The notes: a model not told the origin generated them from the sequence alone. A stretch of 37,034 nt of DNA from Desulfarculus sp. (GCA_016218705.1 JACRDC010000013.1:1-37034), one strand, 5' to 3'. Counted from the stretch's first letter, positions 7,327 to 15,882 are shown. Made by a program: numbers and translations.

Positions 7327-8037
7327 CTAGAAGGGCCACACGTGGTCCAAGAGCCGGGCCAGCCAGCCGGGCTGCTGCTTGTCGCTGAGCACCCCGCGGC
7401 CGGTGTAGTGGATCTTGGCGTCGGCCAACTGGTCGCTGGTCACGGTGTTCTTGGTGGTGACGTCGGCCGGGCGCACGGTGGCCGAGAGCACGATGTACTG
7501 GGTCTCGCCGTTGACCCTAAGCTCGCGGGAGCCCTTGACCAGGAGGTTGCCGTTGGGCAGCACCTCCATCACCGTGCAGCCGATGGAGCTGGTCATGGTG
7601 TCTTCCTTGGTCAGCTCGGCGGTGGCGTCGTGCTTGGACTGGAAGTTGGCCTGCACCAGGTTGGAGGGGGTCTTGTTGTCGCCGCGCTGGGGCGGGAACT
7701 GGGCCTCGTAGCCCATGAGGTAGGGGATGCCGGCCACGTAGGTGTTCTTGCGCTCGGCCTTGGAGTCGTCCTTCTTCTTGGCCTTGCTGTTCTCCACGAT
7801 CTGCACGGTAATCAGATCGCCCACCCGGCGGGCGCGCAGATCGTTGTACAGGTCGGTGCCGGCGTCCAGGAACAAGGAGCCCGTGACCTTCTGCTGGCGG
7901 CGCATGTTCTCGTAGGGGTCGGGCGGAGGCGTTATCTGGGCCTTGGGGTCGAAGGCCCCGGGGCTGGTGGCGCAGGCCGCCGAGAGCGCCAGGGCCGCCA
8001 GGATGATCGCCGTGGATATGGTGCGCGCAAGCTGCAT
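7327..8037 (-). CDS. flgH: Flagellar L-ring lipoprotein FlgH
   Basis: This outer-membrane lipoprotein forms the L-ring. The N-terminus carries a lipoprotein signal with a lipobox ending at Cys22 ('LSAAC'). The FlgH core is present: 'SLFLDAGTDLYNDLRARRVGDLITVQIVE' and the C-terminal 'SDQLADAKIHYTGRGVLSDKQQPGWLARLLDHVWPF'. Its 236 aa are normal. An L-ring implies a Gram-negative envelope. It is followed after 6 bp by flgI and preceded by flgA. Confidence 0.97.
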   Translation of the reverse strand: MQLARTISTAIILAALALSAACATSPGAFDPKAQITPPPDPYENMRRQQKVTGSLFLDAGTDLYNDLRARRVGDLITVQIVENSKAKKKDDSKAERKNTYVAGIPYLMGYEAQFPPQRGDNKTPSNLVQANFQSKHDATAELTKEDTMTSSIGCTVMEVLPNGNLLVKGSRELRVNGETQYIVLSATVRPADVTTKNTVTSDQLADAKIHYTGRGVLSDKQQPGWLARLLDHVWPF

Positions 8038-8047
8038 GACAAGCCTC

Positions 8048-9025
8048 CTAGAAGTCCACCTCGACCGTGCCGCTGTCCACCACCTTGCCCCAGACCCCCC
8101 GCTTGGAGGCCAGGTTCACCAGGCGTATGCGGCTGTTCAAAAAGCCGGTCTGCTCGGCCTTGCCCTTGGCCGAGACCTTGATGCCCTGGCCGTTGAAGAT
8201 CATGGTCACCACGTCGCCGGTGTGCACCAGGGGGGCCTGCTCCAGGCGGCGGCTGTCCAGGGGCGCGCCGGCGGCCACGGGCAGGCGGGTGCGGTAGCCG
8301 GCCAACTGGGCGGGCTCTGAGACCACGCCCGGGCCGGCCTCGCCCAGGTTGACCCGGCGGACCTCCATGTCCTCGGGGGTGAGCACCTGGCCGGCCATCA
8401 GGGGCCGGGCGGCCACCACCACCTGGCCGTAGAGGTCCACGCTGCCCACCACCCGCACCTGGGCCTCCTTGATGCCGTCCACGTAGACGTCAATGGTCAC
8501 CGGCACCCGGCCGCTGACCTCGCCCACCTGGCCGGTGAGGATGCGGGCCTGGCTGGAAAGCTGGCCGGCGGGCAGGATGAGCTCGCGGCTGGTGACCACG
8601 TCGTGGATGTCGGCCTGGCGGGCCTTGGGTCCCAGGCGCTCGGCCACGGCCTGGTGATAGAGCTTCTCCAGGTCCTGGTTGGTGAGCCGCTGGCTGGCCC
8701 GCTCCACCACCACCTGCTCGGGGATGAAGACGCTCACCCCGGGGCCCAGGTTGGCCTGGCGCACCAGGGAGCGCAGGCGCAGGCCCGGCACCGTGGTCTG
8801 GCGGCCCAGGGCCGGCGACTGGCCCAGGCTGATCTGCCGCAGGCGCTCGGACAGGGCTGGGCCCATATCCTGGTAGGGGGCGGCCAGGTCCAAGAGGGTC
8901 AGGCGGGCGCCGCTGACCTGGACGCTGGCGGCGAAATTGAGCACCTCCGCCGCCGGGGCCGGGGCCGGCCAGGCCCAGAGGGCCAGGGCCAGGACCGTCA
9001 TCGCCATGGTGCCGTGGTGCTTCAT
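8048..9025 (-). CDS. flgA: Flagellar P-ring assembly chaperone FlgA
   Basis: A periplasmic chaperone that helps FlgI assemble into the P-ring. It has an N-terminal signal peptide (hydrophobic 8-20, cleavage near 'APAPAAE', about residue 26) and a C-terminal SAF/ChapFlgA domain with 'VVAARPLMAGQVLTPEDMEVRRVNLGE' and 'VHTGDVVTMIFNGQGIKVSAKGKAEQTG'. At 325 aa it is longer than enteric FlgA (about 220) and has an added N-terminal region, as in several delta-type proteins. It lies between flgG and flgH. Confidence 0.92.
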   Translation of the reverse strand: MKHHGTMAMTVLALALWAWPAPAPAAEVLNFAASVQVSGARLTLLDLAAPYQDMGPALSERLRQISLGQSPALGRQTTVPGLRLRSLVRQANLGPGVSVFIPEQVVVERASQRLTNQDLEKLYHQAVAERLGPKARQADIHDVVTSRELILPAGQLSSQARILTGQVGEVSGRVPVTIDVYVDGIKEAQVRVVGSVDLYGQVVVAARPLMAGQVLTPEDMEVRRVNLGEAGPGVVSEPAQLAGYRTRLPVAAGAPLDSRRLEQAPLVHTGDVVTMIFNGQGIKVSAKGKAEQTGFLNSRIRLVNLASKRGVWGKVVDSGTVEVDF

Positions 9026-9052
9026 CTTGTCCGCTCCCCTTTTGGCCTAGCC

Positions 9053-9835
9053 CTAGCGCTTGACGTTGTTGGCCATCTGCAACATCTGGTCGGCGGTCTG
9101 CACCGACTTGGAGTTGGCCTCGTAGGCCCGCTGGGCCACGATCATGTTGACCATCTCGTCCACCACGCTGACGTTGCTCATCTCCAAAAAGCCCTGGGCC
9201 ACGGTGCCGAACTCGCCCACGCCGGGGTTGCCCTCGGTGGCGGCGCCCGAGGCCGGGGTGGGACGGAAGAGGTTCTTGCCGATGGCAAACAGCCCGGCGG
9301 GGTTGGGGAACTTGTAGAGGGTGAGCTGGGCCTGGCTCAGCACGTTGCCGGTGGCGCCCAGGGCGGTGATCTGGCCGCCGGGGTCAATGGTCAGGCTGGT
9401 GGTGCCGTCGGGCACCGTGAACTGGGGTTGCAGGGGGTAGCCGTCGGAGTTGACGATCACCCCGTTCTGGTCCAGCTTGAAGGCCCCGGCCCGGGTGTAG
9501 ACCTCCTCGTCCACCTTGAGCACCTTGAAGAAGCCCTTGCCCTCGATGGCCATGTCCAGTTGGTTCTCGGTGTTCTGGTAGTCGCCCTGGCTGAAGAGCT
9601 TCTGGATGGCCACCGGCTTGACGCCCAGGCCCACCTGCACGCCGGTGGGGATCATCTGGCCAGCGGCGGACTGGGCGCCCGGCTGGCGCAGGGTCTGGTA
9701 GATCAGGTCCTCGAAGTCGGGGCGGCTCTTCTTGAAGCCGGTGGTGTTGACGTTGGCCAGGTTGTTGCTGATGACGTCCATGTTCAGTTGCTGGGCGCCC
9801 ATGCCGGTGGCCGCGGTCCAAAGACTGCGCATCAT
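9053..9835 (-). CDS. flgG: Flagellar distal rod protein FlgG
   Basis: The main distal-rod subunit, exported by the flagellar system. The N-terminus '[20 protein letters not shown]' followed by '[15 protein letters not shown]' and the C-terminal '[22 protein letters not shown]' are diagnostic. Its 260 aa is the standard length. A strong AAGGAGG ribosome site 10 nt before the first of two tandem ATGs supports this start. It is paired with flgF upstream (33-bp gap). Confidence 0.97.
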   Translation of the reverse strand: MMRSLWTAATGMGAQQLNMDVISNNLANVNTTGFKKSRPDFEDLIYQTLRQPGAQSAAGQMIPTGVQVGLGVKPVAIQKLFSQGDYQNTENQLDMAIEGKGFFKVLKVDEEVYTRAGAFKLDQNGVIVNSDGYPLQPQFTVPDGTTSLTIDPGGQITALGATGNVLSQAQLTLYKFPNPAGLFAIGKNLFRPTPASGAATEGNPGVGEFGTVAQGFLEMSNVSVVDEMVNMIVAQRAYEANSKSVQTADQMLQMANNVKR

Positions 9836-9868
9836 GGCCTTATATCCTCCTTAAACCCATCGCCTCGG

Positions 9869-10567
9869 CTAGGCCACCCGGCCCACCTGGTTGATGGCCT
9901 TGCTGTCTATGTCCTGCACGGTCTGCATCACCTTCTGGAATGACTCGAAGGAACGGAAGCTGGCGATCATCTGCACCATCTCGGCGACCACGTCCACATT
10001 GGAGGTCTCCACGGCCCCCTGGGTCAGGGTGTAGTCCTTGGCCGTGGTGGTGGCCGGCGTCTTGCCGTCCTCGGTGCCGAAGAGATTGGCGCCCTCCTTG
10101 AGCAGGGCCTTCTTGTCGGCCGCGTCCACCACCTCCAGGGTGCCCACCTGCTCGGTGCCCTGGGTGATATTGCCCTTGGGGTCAATGCTCACCTGGCCGC
10201 CCAGGGGGTTCAGGGTGATGGGCGATCCCCCCGCGCCCAGCACCTTCAGGCCCTGGGAATTGACCAGGGTGCCGTTGGCGAGCATCTTGAAAGAGCCGTC
10301 GCGGGTTAGCCGGATGCCCTTGTCGGTCTGCACCCGGAAAAAGCCCTCGCCGCCGATGGCCACGTCCAGGACATTGTCGGTGGGGTTGATGGAGCCCTGG
10401 CTATGCACGCTCCTGACCTCGCGGCTCAACACCTCGCTGAAGACGGGACGGTCGGCCTTGAAGCCGGTGGTGTTGACGTTGGCCAGGTTGTTGCTGATGA
10501 TGTCCATGTTGTGCTGCTGGAGCAGGGCGGCACGGGAGACATCTATCATTCCTTGGTCAAAGGGCAT
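9869..10567 (-). CDS. flgF: Flagellar rod protein FlgF
   Basis: A proximal-rod component of the FlgF/FlgG family. The rod motif '[21 protein letters not shown]' lies near the N-terminus, and the C-terminal segment 'NVDVVAEMVQMIASFRSFES' is present. The reading frame is open 19 codons further upstream (to 10624), but I chose the ATG at 10567: it has an AGAGG ribosome site at 7-nt spacing and starts at 'MPFDQGMIDVS', as rod proteins do. That gives 232 aa, close to the usual 240-250. It is first in the flgF-to-fliW block, with a promoter candidate about 90 bp upstream. Confidence 0.93.
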   Translation of the reverse strand: MPFDQGMIDVSRAALLQQHNMDIISNNLANVNTTGFKADRPVFSEVLSREVRSVHSQGSINPTDNVLDVAIGGEGFFRVQTDKGIRLTRDGSFKMLANGTLVNSQGLKVLGAGGSPITLNPLGGQVSIDPKGNITQGTEQVGTLEVVDAADKKALLKEGANLFGTEDGKTPATTTAKDYTLTQGAVETSNVDVVAEMVQMIASFRSFESFQKVMQTVQDIDSKAINQVGRVA

Positions 10568-10653
10568 GTGGCAACCTCTACCGCTGGAGTTAAGGGACTC
10601 GCCCGGTATGGTTGCAACCTTCATGCCACCCTTCGGAGGTCCGCCCGGGCGGG

Positions 10654-10680
10654 ATTATACAGGCCAACTAGATGATTTTA
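10654..10680 (-). promoter_or_regulatory. Candidate promoter for the flgF operon
   Basis: On the minus strand a perfect TATAAT (10654-10659) lies inside the only AT-rich stretch of this gap, with TAAA 17 nt upstream (10677-10680). The -35 hexamer of a sigma-70 promoter is poor. The TAAA plus ATAA spacing loosely resembles a sigma-28 promoter but misses the GCCG part. The class is unresolved. Confidence 0.4.
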
Positions 10681-10698
10681 TTAGATGTGGTTCGTGGT

Positions 10699-10729
10699 GC
10701 CCCGGCGGGGGCCCTTGGCGGGCCGGGGC
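10699..10729. other. GC-rich hairpin between the SwrB-like gene and flgF
   Basis: GCCCCGGC (10699-10706) pairs perfectly with GCCGGGGC (10722-10729). It lies just downstream of the SwrB-like gene stop and upstream of the flgF promoter candidate, so it could mark the 3' end of the long fli/flh transcript. No T-tract follows. Confidence 0.35.
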
Positions 10730-10778
10730 GGCCTCCAAGGTCTTGGCGCCCGGCCCTTGACGGCGGGGAAGTTCTTGC

Positions 10779-11267
10779 CTAGCTCTGGCCGGTGAGCCCC
10801 AGCACCAGCTCCACCTCGCCCCGTGGCCGGCCGGTGGCGCTGGCGATCTCCTGGGCGCTCTTGCCCTGGCCGGCCAACTGGAGCACCAGGGCGCGGAAGT
10901 CCTGGCCGCCGGGGCTGGCCGCCGGGGCGGCCGGGGGGACGGGAGTCTGGGCCGGGGCTGGGGCTGGGGCTGGGGCCTGGCTGGGGGCCTGGGCACGCGG
11001 GGGGTTCTTGATCTGGCTGACCATGGCCTGCAAGTGGGCGATGCGGTCATCCAGGGTCTTCAGGGTGGTGCCCACCAGCTCGCGCTTCTCGGCCAGCAGG
11101 CGGTCGAAGTCCTGGCTTAGGCGGGCGGCCTCGGCGATGAAGCGTTGCAGGTCGGCCGGGGTGGCCGGCCGGGAACCGCTCCCTCCCCTGAGGCGCCACA
11201 ACAGCACCCCCAGGCCGGCCAGCAAGACCAGGTCCAGGGCCAGTTGCGGCCACCACAGCCAGTCCAT
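10779..11267 (-). CDS. SwrB-like membrane-anchored coiled-coil protein
   Basis: A 162-aa protein with one N-terminal membrane segment ('WPQLALDLVLLAGLGVLLW'), a charged helical region likely to form a coiled coil ('FIAEAARLSQDFDRLLAEKR', 'LKTLDDRIAHLQAMVSQIK'), a Pro/Ala-rich linker, and a C-terminal helix-turn-helix-like segment ('VLQLAGQGKSAQEIASATGR' then 'PRGEVELVLGL'). This order of parts matches Bacillus SwrB, which promotes flagellar type III export activation, and short proteins at similar places in flagellar operons. Homology is inferred from architecture only. The ATG overlaps the stop of the 107-aa gene by 1 nt; a GTG one codon upstream is possible. Confidence 0.65.
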   Translation of the reverse strand: MDWLWWPQLALDLVLLAGLGVLLWRLRGGSGSRPATPADLQRFIAEAARLSQDFDRLLAEKRELVGTTLKTLDDRIAHLQAMVSQIKNPPRAQAPSQAPAPAPAPAQTPVPPAAPAASPGGQDFRALVLQLAGQGKSAQEIASATGRPRGEVELVLGLTGQS

Positions 11268-11590
11268 CACACCACCACGTCCAGCACGCCGCCGCCCCCG
11301 GGGGTGGCGGGGGGCTCCTCCGGGGGTTGGCCTGGCTTGCGGCTGGCGCCCCGGCGCTGGGGCTGGGGTGGGGACTGCCCAGCGCCGCGCTGGTCGGCGC
11401 GCACCCTGTTCTGGGCACCGGCGCGGTCGGAGCGCTGCACCGAGGCGCGCTCGTGGCGCTGTTGGCGCAAGGCCTCGGCGGCGGCGGCCATCTGCTGCTG
11501 CTCGCCGGCGCGCTGCACCACCTCCTGCAGGCGGCTGACGTCGCCGGACTGCTGGATCACCTGGGGCAGGTTGATGGCGCCGTCGCCCAT
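11267..11590 (-). CDS. Small conserved-position flagellar-operon protein, function unknown
   Basis: A 107-aa protein rich in Gln, Arg, Ala and Pro. The N-terminal half is probably helical ('VSRLQEVVQRAGEQQQMAAA'), the second half is a Pro/Gly-rich low-complexity tail, and it ends in a short hydrophobic 'GGGGVLDVVV'. I do not recognise a named family. It is likely real: it fits exactly between fliL (31 bp) and the SwrB-like gene (1-nt overlap), in the operon direction. No membrane segment or signal peptide is visible. A cytoplasmic accessory role in flagellar export or regulation is only a guess from position. Confidence 0.6.
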   Translation of the reverse strand: MGDGAINLPQVIQQSGDVSRLQEVVQRAGEQQQMAAAAEALRQQRHERASVQRSDRAGAQNRVRADQRGAGQSPPQPQRRGASRKPGQPPEEPPATPGGGGVLDVVV

Positions 11591-11621
11591 GTTGAACCTC
11601 GGTCTGGCCGCCCCCCGGGGG

Positions 11622-12419
11622 CTAGCCGGTTATCACGAAATCGGTGAAGCGCACCTGGGTTATCACCTCGGCGCCCAGGTAGTGGTTAAGCTCGGTCTTG
11701 ATCTGGGTCTCCAGCAAGTGCTTGGTGCGGGCGCTCTTGATCTCGTCGGCCGGGCGGTCGCGCAGCAGGCGGTAGATCAGATCGCGCATGGCCACCTTGC
11801 GGGGATTCAGGAGGTCCCGCACCTTGGGGTCGCCCACCTCCAGGCTCAGGGAGATCAGCAGCAGCCGCCCGCCGTCCTTGCTCTTGAGCAGGGGCACCAG
11901 GAAGGGCTCCAGCTTGTAGTTGAGCTCGGGACGCGCCTCGGGCGGCTTCTCGGCCGGGGCCTCGGCCGGCAGGCTGGCCAAGGGGGCCTGCGCGGGCGCG
12001 GGGGCCGGGGCCGGCTTCTTGAGGTAAAGCCAGGCGCCCACCGCGCCCACGGCCAGGAGGGCCACCCCGGCGCCCAGGCCCAGGAACAGGCCCAGGCGCT
12101 TTTTGGGGGCCGGGGCCTCCTCTTCCGTGGGGGCCTCCACGGGCATGGCCGCCAGGCTGGGGGCCTCGCCGGCCAGGTCCACCTCCACCTCGGGGGGCGG
12201 GGCCTGGGGGACGGGCATCTCCAGGATGGGCAGGTCGGCCTTGTCCAGCTCGACCTTCTCGCCGGCCCCCCCGGGCACGGGGCCTTCCTCGCGGTCCAGG
12301 CGGCGCTCGATCTCGGCCAGCACGTCCTCGTCAAAGGCCTCGGCCATGACCTGGCTCTGGTCCAGCACCTTGCGCCGGGGCTCCTCCTCCTTGCCAGGCG
12401 TGACCAGGGGTATTTCCAT
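11622..12419 (-). CDS. fliL: FliL-family basal body protein with a long cytoplasmic N-terminus
   Basis: This inner-membrane protein of the FliL family surrounds the stator in known systems and supports torque. A single membrane helix lies at about 109-133 ('LGLFLGLGAGVALLAVGAVG'). The periplasmic FliL domain follows (about 165-265), with 'YKLEPFLVPLLKSKDGGRLL' and the terminal 'TQVRFTDFVI'. Unusually, about 108 residues of acidic, Pro-rich sequence precede the helix, whereas most FliL have 15-30. It is the second FliL in the window (the other is at 23205-23756). It sits between cheY and the small unknown gene. The 121 bp upstream hold no clear promoter. Confidence 0.88.
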   Translation of the reverse strand: MEIPLVTPGKEEEPRRKVLDQSQVMAEAFDEDVLAEIERRLDREEGPVPGGAGEKVELDKADLPILEMPVPQAPPPEVEVDLAGEAPSLAAMPVEAPTEEEAPAPKKRLGLFLGLGAGVALLAVGAVGAWLYLKKPAPAPAPAQAPLASLPAEAPAEKPPEARPELNYKLEPFLVPLLKSKDGGRLLLISLSLEVGDPKVRDLLNPRKVAMRDLIYRLLRDRPADEIKSARTKHLLETQIKTELNHYLGAEVITQVRFTDFVITG

Positions 12420-12540
12420 GCCAGATCAGTCTCCGCGGCCAGAGCGGGTCTGCCCGCGCCCGCCGCCGTATCCCACTGGAGGTGGCCGCCACCGGGACCC
12501 CAAGGCCGCCGTCACCAGCCGCCCGCGGCCGGCCCGCCGC

Positions 12541-12921
12541 CTAGGGGAATATCTTCTCGATCTTCTCGCTCAAGGTCTCGGCGGTGAAGGGCTTGACGAT
12601 GTAGTTGCTCACCTTGGCCTTGACCGCCTCCAGGACGTTCTCCTTCTGGGCCTCGGCGGTGACCATGAGGAAGGGCAGGTCCTTGAACTCGTCGTGGCTG
12701 CGCACCCACTTCAAGAGCTCCAGGCCGCTCATGTTGGGCATGTTCCAGTCGCTGATTACGAAGTCAATGCGCTCGCTTTCCAGCTTGCGCACCGCGGTCT
12801 GCCCGTCGTCGGCCTCCACGATGTTCTCGAAGCCCAGTTGGCGCAGGATGTTCTTGACGATTCGCCGCATGGTGGAAAAGTCGTCCACCACCAGGACCTT
12901 CATTTTGGTATCAACTGGCAT
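12541..12921 (-). CDS. cheY: Chemotaxis response regulator CheY
   Basis: A single receiver domain of 126 aa with all active residues: acidic pair D13/D14, phosphorylation site D58 ('[10 protein letters not shown]'), T88 and K110 ('IVKPF'). In known systems phospho-CheY binds the EIDALL-type motif at the N-terminus of FliM and changes rotation; the FliM here has such a motif. '[16 protein letters not shown]' is typical of chemotaxis CheY rather than generic receivers. It lies 22 bp after fliA in the export/regulation operon, a common delta-proteobacterial arrangement. No other chemotaxis gene is in the window. Confidence 0.95.
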   Translation of the reverse strand: MPVDTKMKVLVVDDFSTMRRIVKNILRQLGFENIVEADDGQTAVRKLESERIDFVISDWNMPNMSGLELLKWVRSHDEFKDLPFLMVTAEAQKENVLEAVKAKVSNYIVKPFTAETLSEKIEKIFP

Positions 12922-12943
12922 CGCTCTCTCCGCGCCTTAAGGG

Positions 12944-13708
12944 TCAGGCGGCCGCCACGTCGCGCAGACGGGCCCGCAATCGCAGGATGGCCTTGGTGTG
13001 CATCTGGCTGATCCGGGATTCGGTGTAGCCCAGGACCTCGCCAATCTCCCTCATGGTGAGTTCATCATAATAATACAATGATACCACCAATTTTTCCTTT
13101 TCGGGCAGGCCCTCGATGGCCGAGGCCACCGCCCGCCTGAGCTCGGCCAGACCCAGTTGGGTCAGGGGGTCCTCGTTGTCCTCGCGCCCCAAGGCCTCCA
13201 GCACCTGCTCCGAGTCCAAATTGGCCAGGGGGCTGTTCTGGTCGTCCAGGCTGAGCAGGTTGACCCCCTTGACCTCGTCCAGTAGGTGAAAGAACTCCTC
13301 CAGGCTCACGCCCAGGGCCTGGGCCACCTCCTCGTCGCTGGCGGCCCGGCCCAGTTGGCTCTGTACCTTGTGGTAGGTGTCCTCCAGCCTGCTGGACTTC
13401 TTGCGCACGCTCCTGGGCACCCAGTCCATGGCCCTGAGTTCGTCCAGGATGGCGCCCCGGATGCGGAACTCGGCGTAGGTCTTGAACTTGACGTTCTGAC
13501 GCGGATCGAACTTGTCCACGGCGTCAATCAGGCCCAGCACCCCGGCGCTGTAGAGGTCCTCCAGGGGCACGTGGGAGGGCAGGCGCATGGCTATGCGTCC
13601 GGCCACGTAGCGGATGAGCGGCGTGTGCTCCAGGATCAGGGCCTCGCGCTCCGCCGCGTCGTAGCCAGCCTTGCTGGGTCTGGGGTCCTTGTCGGTGTAG
13701 CCGTTCAT
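12944..13708 (-). CDS. fliA: Flagellar sigma factor FliA (sigma-28)
   Basis: An RNA polymerase sigma factor of the FliA/WhiG type, which transcribes late flagellar genes such as flagellin. Region 2 is clear ('HVPLEDLYSAGVLGLIDAVD' then 'KFDP'), and region 4 ends in the helix-turn-helix 'MREIGEVLGYTESRISQMHT'. Its 254 aa are standard. In most bacteria it is held by FlgM; no flgM is present here. It follows flhG after 145 bp that hold no recognisable promoter, and cheY follows. The ribosome site (AGGGG) is unusually close to the ATG. Confidence 0.96.
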   Translation of the reverse strand: MNGYTDKDPRPSKAGYDAAEREALILEHTPLIRYVAGRIAMRLPSHVPLEDLYSAGVLGLIDAVDKFDPRQNVKFKTYAEFRIRGAILDELRAMDWVPRSVRKKSSRLEDTYHKVQSQLGRAASDEEVAQALGVSLEEFFHLLDEVKGVNLLSLDDQNSPLANLDSEQVLEALGREDNEDPLTQLGLAELRRAVASAIEGLPEKEKLVVSLYYYDELTMREIGEVLGYTESRISQMHTKAILRLRARLRDVAAA

Positions 13709-13853
13709 GTCCCCTGGCCGTGTGACCCCTGGCGCCCCCCGCCTTGTCCGCCCGTGTGCCTCCCACTACCACCTCGGCCTCCCGGCCGAAGCCCCGCGCC
13801 GCCGGCCCAGGGCATTCCGCTCCCTGGCGGCCCGGCGGACCTGTGAATGGATG

Positions 13854-14720
13854 TTACGACATCTCCACCAGTCTGCGCCAGAAGAACTTGATGTTGCCGT
13901 CGCCCTGGTCCATGGGAGTGCGCAGGAAGGCCTTGGCCAACTGCTCGATGCCCCGGGCCGCCAGCGAGTTGGGAAAGGCCTCCAAGAGGGCCCGCTGCTG
14001 GATCACCGCCTTGCTCACCGCCGGGTCGGAGGGGATGAACCCCAGGTAATCTATGGACAACCCGCCCAGGAAGTGGTCGGCGGCCATGGAGAGCTTGCGG
14101 TACACCGCCTTGGCCTCGGCCTCGTTCTTGACGTTGTTGACCACCAGCTTGAAGCGCCGCTCCTGGTGCTGGGTGTAGAGCACCTTGATCAGCGCGTAGG
14201 CGTCGGTGAGGCTGGTGGGCTCGCCGGTGGCCACCACCAGGCGGTCCTGGGCGGCCAGGTTGAAGTACAAGACCGTGTCGCTGATGCCGGCGGCCGTGTC
14301 AATTATCACCAGGTCGGCCAAGGTCTCGAAGGAGTCCAGCTCCTGCAAAATGAGGAGCTTCTCGTCGCTGGAGAGATTGGATAGCTCGCTGACCCCGCTG
14401 GCCGCCGGCAATATCTGGATGCCGCCCGGCCCCTCCACCAGCACCTCCTGGATGGTCTTGCTGCCATTGAGCACATCGCCGATGGTGTAGGCCGGGTTGA
14501 GACCCAGCACCACGTCAACGTTGGCCAGACCCAGGTCGGCGTCTATTATCAGCACCTTGCGCCCCAGGCGCGCCAAGGCCAGGCCCAGGTTGACCACCAC
14601 GCTGGTCTTGCCCACGCCGCCCTTGCCGCTGGTGACGGTCAGGGTGCGCAGGGGTAGCGCGGGGGCCTTGGGCAGCCGTCTCTGGGCCGCCAAACGCCTT
14701 AGGGATTGAGCCTGGTCCAT
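13854..14720 (-). CDS. flhG: MinD-like ATPase FlhG (FleN), flagellar number regulator
   Basis: A cytoplasmic/membrane-cycling P-loop ATPase that limits flagellar number and works with FlhF. The deviant Walker A 'SGKGGVGKTS' is at residues 31-40, followed by 'VLIIDADLGLANVDVVLGL' (switch I/Walker A' region) and 'LVIIDTAAGIS'. The extreme N-terminus 'MDQAQSLR' fits the DQAxxLR motif known in FlhG to stimulate the FlhF GTPase. Its 288 aa are typical. It starts 15 bp after flhF, as usual for the pair. In polar flagellates FlhG also acts on FleQ-type activators; a FleQ-like site is seen upstream of this operon. Confidence 0.95.
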   Translation of the reverse strand: MDQAQSLRRLAAQRRLPKAPALPLRTLTVTSGKGGVGKTSVVVNLGLALARLGRKVLIIDADLGLANVDVVLGLNPAYTIGDVLNGSKTIQEVLVEGPGGIQILPAASGVSELSNLSSDEKLLILQELDSFETLADLVIIDTAAGISDTVLYFNLAAQDRLVVATGEPTSLTDAYALIKVLYTQHQERRFKLVVNNVKNEAEAKAVYRKLSMAADHFLGGLSIDYLGFIPSDPAVSKAVIQQRALLEAFPNSLAARGIEQLAKAFLRTPMDQGDGNIKFFWRRLVEMS

Positions 14721-14735
14721 GGGGGGTCTCCTTGC

Positions 14736-15836
14736 TCAGCTCGTTTGCAGGCCGCCGCGGGGCGGCAACAGCCGTTTGGCCAGCCCCTCGCGGGTGGCCT
14801 CCTCCAGGTCGTCGGGCACCCTCTGGCCGTTGGCCAGGTAGCTCACCGGCCGTCCGCTTTTCACCACCAGGTTGAGGATGGGGCCGAAGGTGCGGGTCTC
14901 GTCCAGCTTGGTGAAGATCAGGCTCTGGGGCTCGAAGATGCCGAAGCCCTCCAGGGCCAGCTTGAGGTCGGCGCCACGGGTGGGGCAGGCCAGCACCAGG
15001 TGGCACAGCGTGCGCGGCACCCCGGCCAGCACGGCCTTGAGCTCGGCCAGGTTCTCCTGGTCGCTCTGGGAGCGCCCCACGGTGTCCACCAGCACCAGGT
15101 CGCGGTCATTAAGCTCGGCCACGGCCTGGGCGTACTCCGCCGCCGTGGCCGCCACCTTGGCTGGCAGGTCCATGATGCGGCCATAGACCATGAGCTGCTC
15201 CGGGGCGGCGATGCGAAAGGTGTCCAGGGTGATGAGCCCCACCTTGAGCCGGTGCTTGAGGCCGTAGGTGGCGGCCAACTTGGCCACGGTGGTGGTCTTG
15301 CCCACGCCGGTGGGACCCACCAAGGCCCACACCGCCGGGCGCTCGGTCCCCAGGCGGGGGCCAGGGCTGACCTGCAAGAGCTTCTTGAGGCGGATGGCCA
15401 GCCGGGGCAAGAGGTTCTGGCCGCCCGGCGCCGCCAGGTCGCCCAGAAGCTCGGCGATGATGGCCGGGTCCACCTCCTGCTCCATGAGATGGGTGTAGAG
15501 GGGGGCCACCTCGGGCCGGGCCGCGAAGCCGCCCGCCGCCTCGCTCATAACCAGGTGGCGGGAGACCAGGCCGGAGAGGCCGTCCACGCGCCGGGCCAAG
15601 TCCTCCAGGCCGGGACCGGCGGGGGCCGGGTCAGGGTCCGGCGCCGGGGCCGCCTGGGGCTCCGGGGCGCCGCCACCAGCCGCCGCGCTGAGGGCCTGGT
15701 CCATCGCCGCCGAGATCTCCACCCCGCCGCCGGGCAGCCGGCCGGTGGAGAGGATCACCGCGTCGGGCCCCAGGCTCTGGCGCACCTGGCGCATGGCCTG
15801 GGCCATGGTGGGGGCCGTGAAGCGCATCACCCGCAT
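14736..15836 (-). CDS. flhF: SRP-type GTPase FlhF, flagellar placement
   Basis: An SRP-family GTPase that recruits early flagellar parts to the pole. It has a basic N-domain ('MRVMRFTAPTMAQAMRQVRQ'), an Ala/Pro-rich linker, and the NG domain with G1 'GPTGVGKT' (174-181), 'DTFR' (205-208), G3 'DTVGRS' (251-256) and G4 'TKLDE' (309-313). Its 366 aa are within range. The start has a GGAG ribosome site at 7-nt spacing. It is separated from flhA by 183 bp filled with palindromic repeats, and is tightly linked to flhG downstream. Confidence 0.95.
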   Translation of the reverse strand: MRVMRFTAPTMAQAMRQVRQSLGPDAVILSTGRLPGGGVEISAAMDQALSAAAGGGAPEPQAAPAPDPDPAPAGPGLEDLARRVDGLSGLVSRHLVMSEAAGGFAARPEVAPLYTHLMEQEVDPAIIAELLGDLAAPGGQNLLPRLAIRLKKLLQVSPGPRLGTERPAVWALVGPTGVGKTTTVAKLAATYGLKHRLKVGLITLDTFRIAAPEQLMVYGRIMDLPAKVAATAAEYAQAVAELNDRDLVLVDTVGRSQSDQENLAELKAVLAGVPRTLCHLVLACPTRGADLKLALEGFGIFEPQSLIFTKLDETRTFGPILNLVVKSGRPVSYLANGQRVPDDLEEATREGLAKRLLPPRGGLQTS

Positions 15837-15882
15837 GAGGCAACTCCGCCAATACCCTCAGGGGCAGACCATTCCTTATTGA

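Noticed and set aside
10568-10624. Upstream ATG of flgF
   Set aside because: Adds 19 residues not seen in rod proteins and has a poorer ribosome site than the ATG at 10567.
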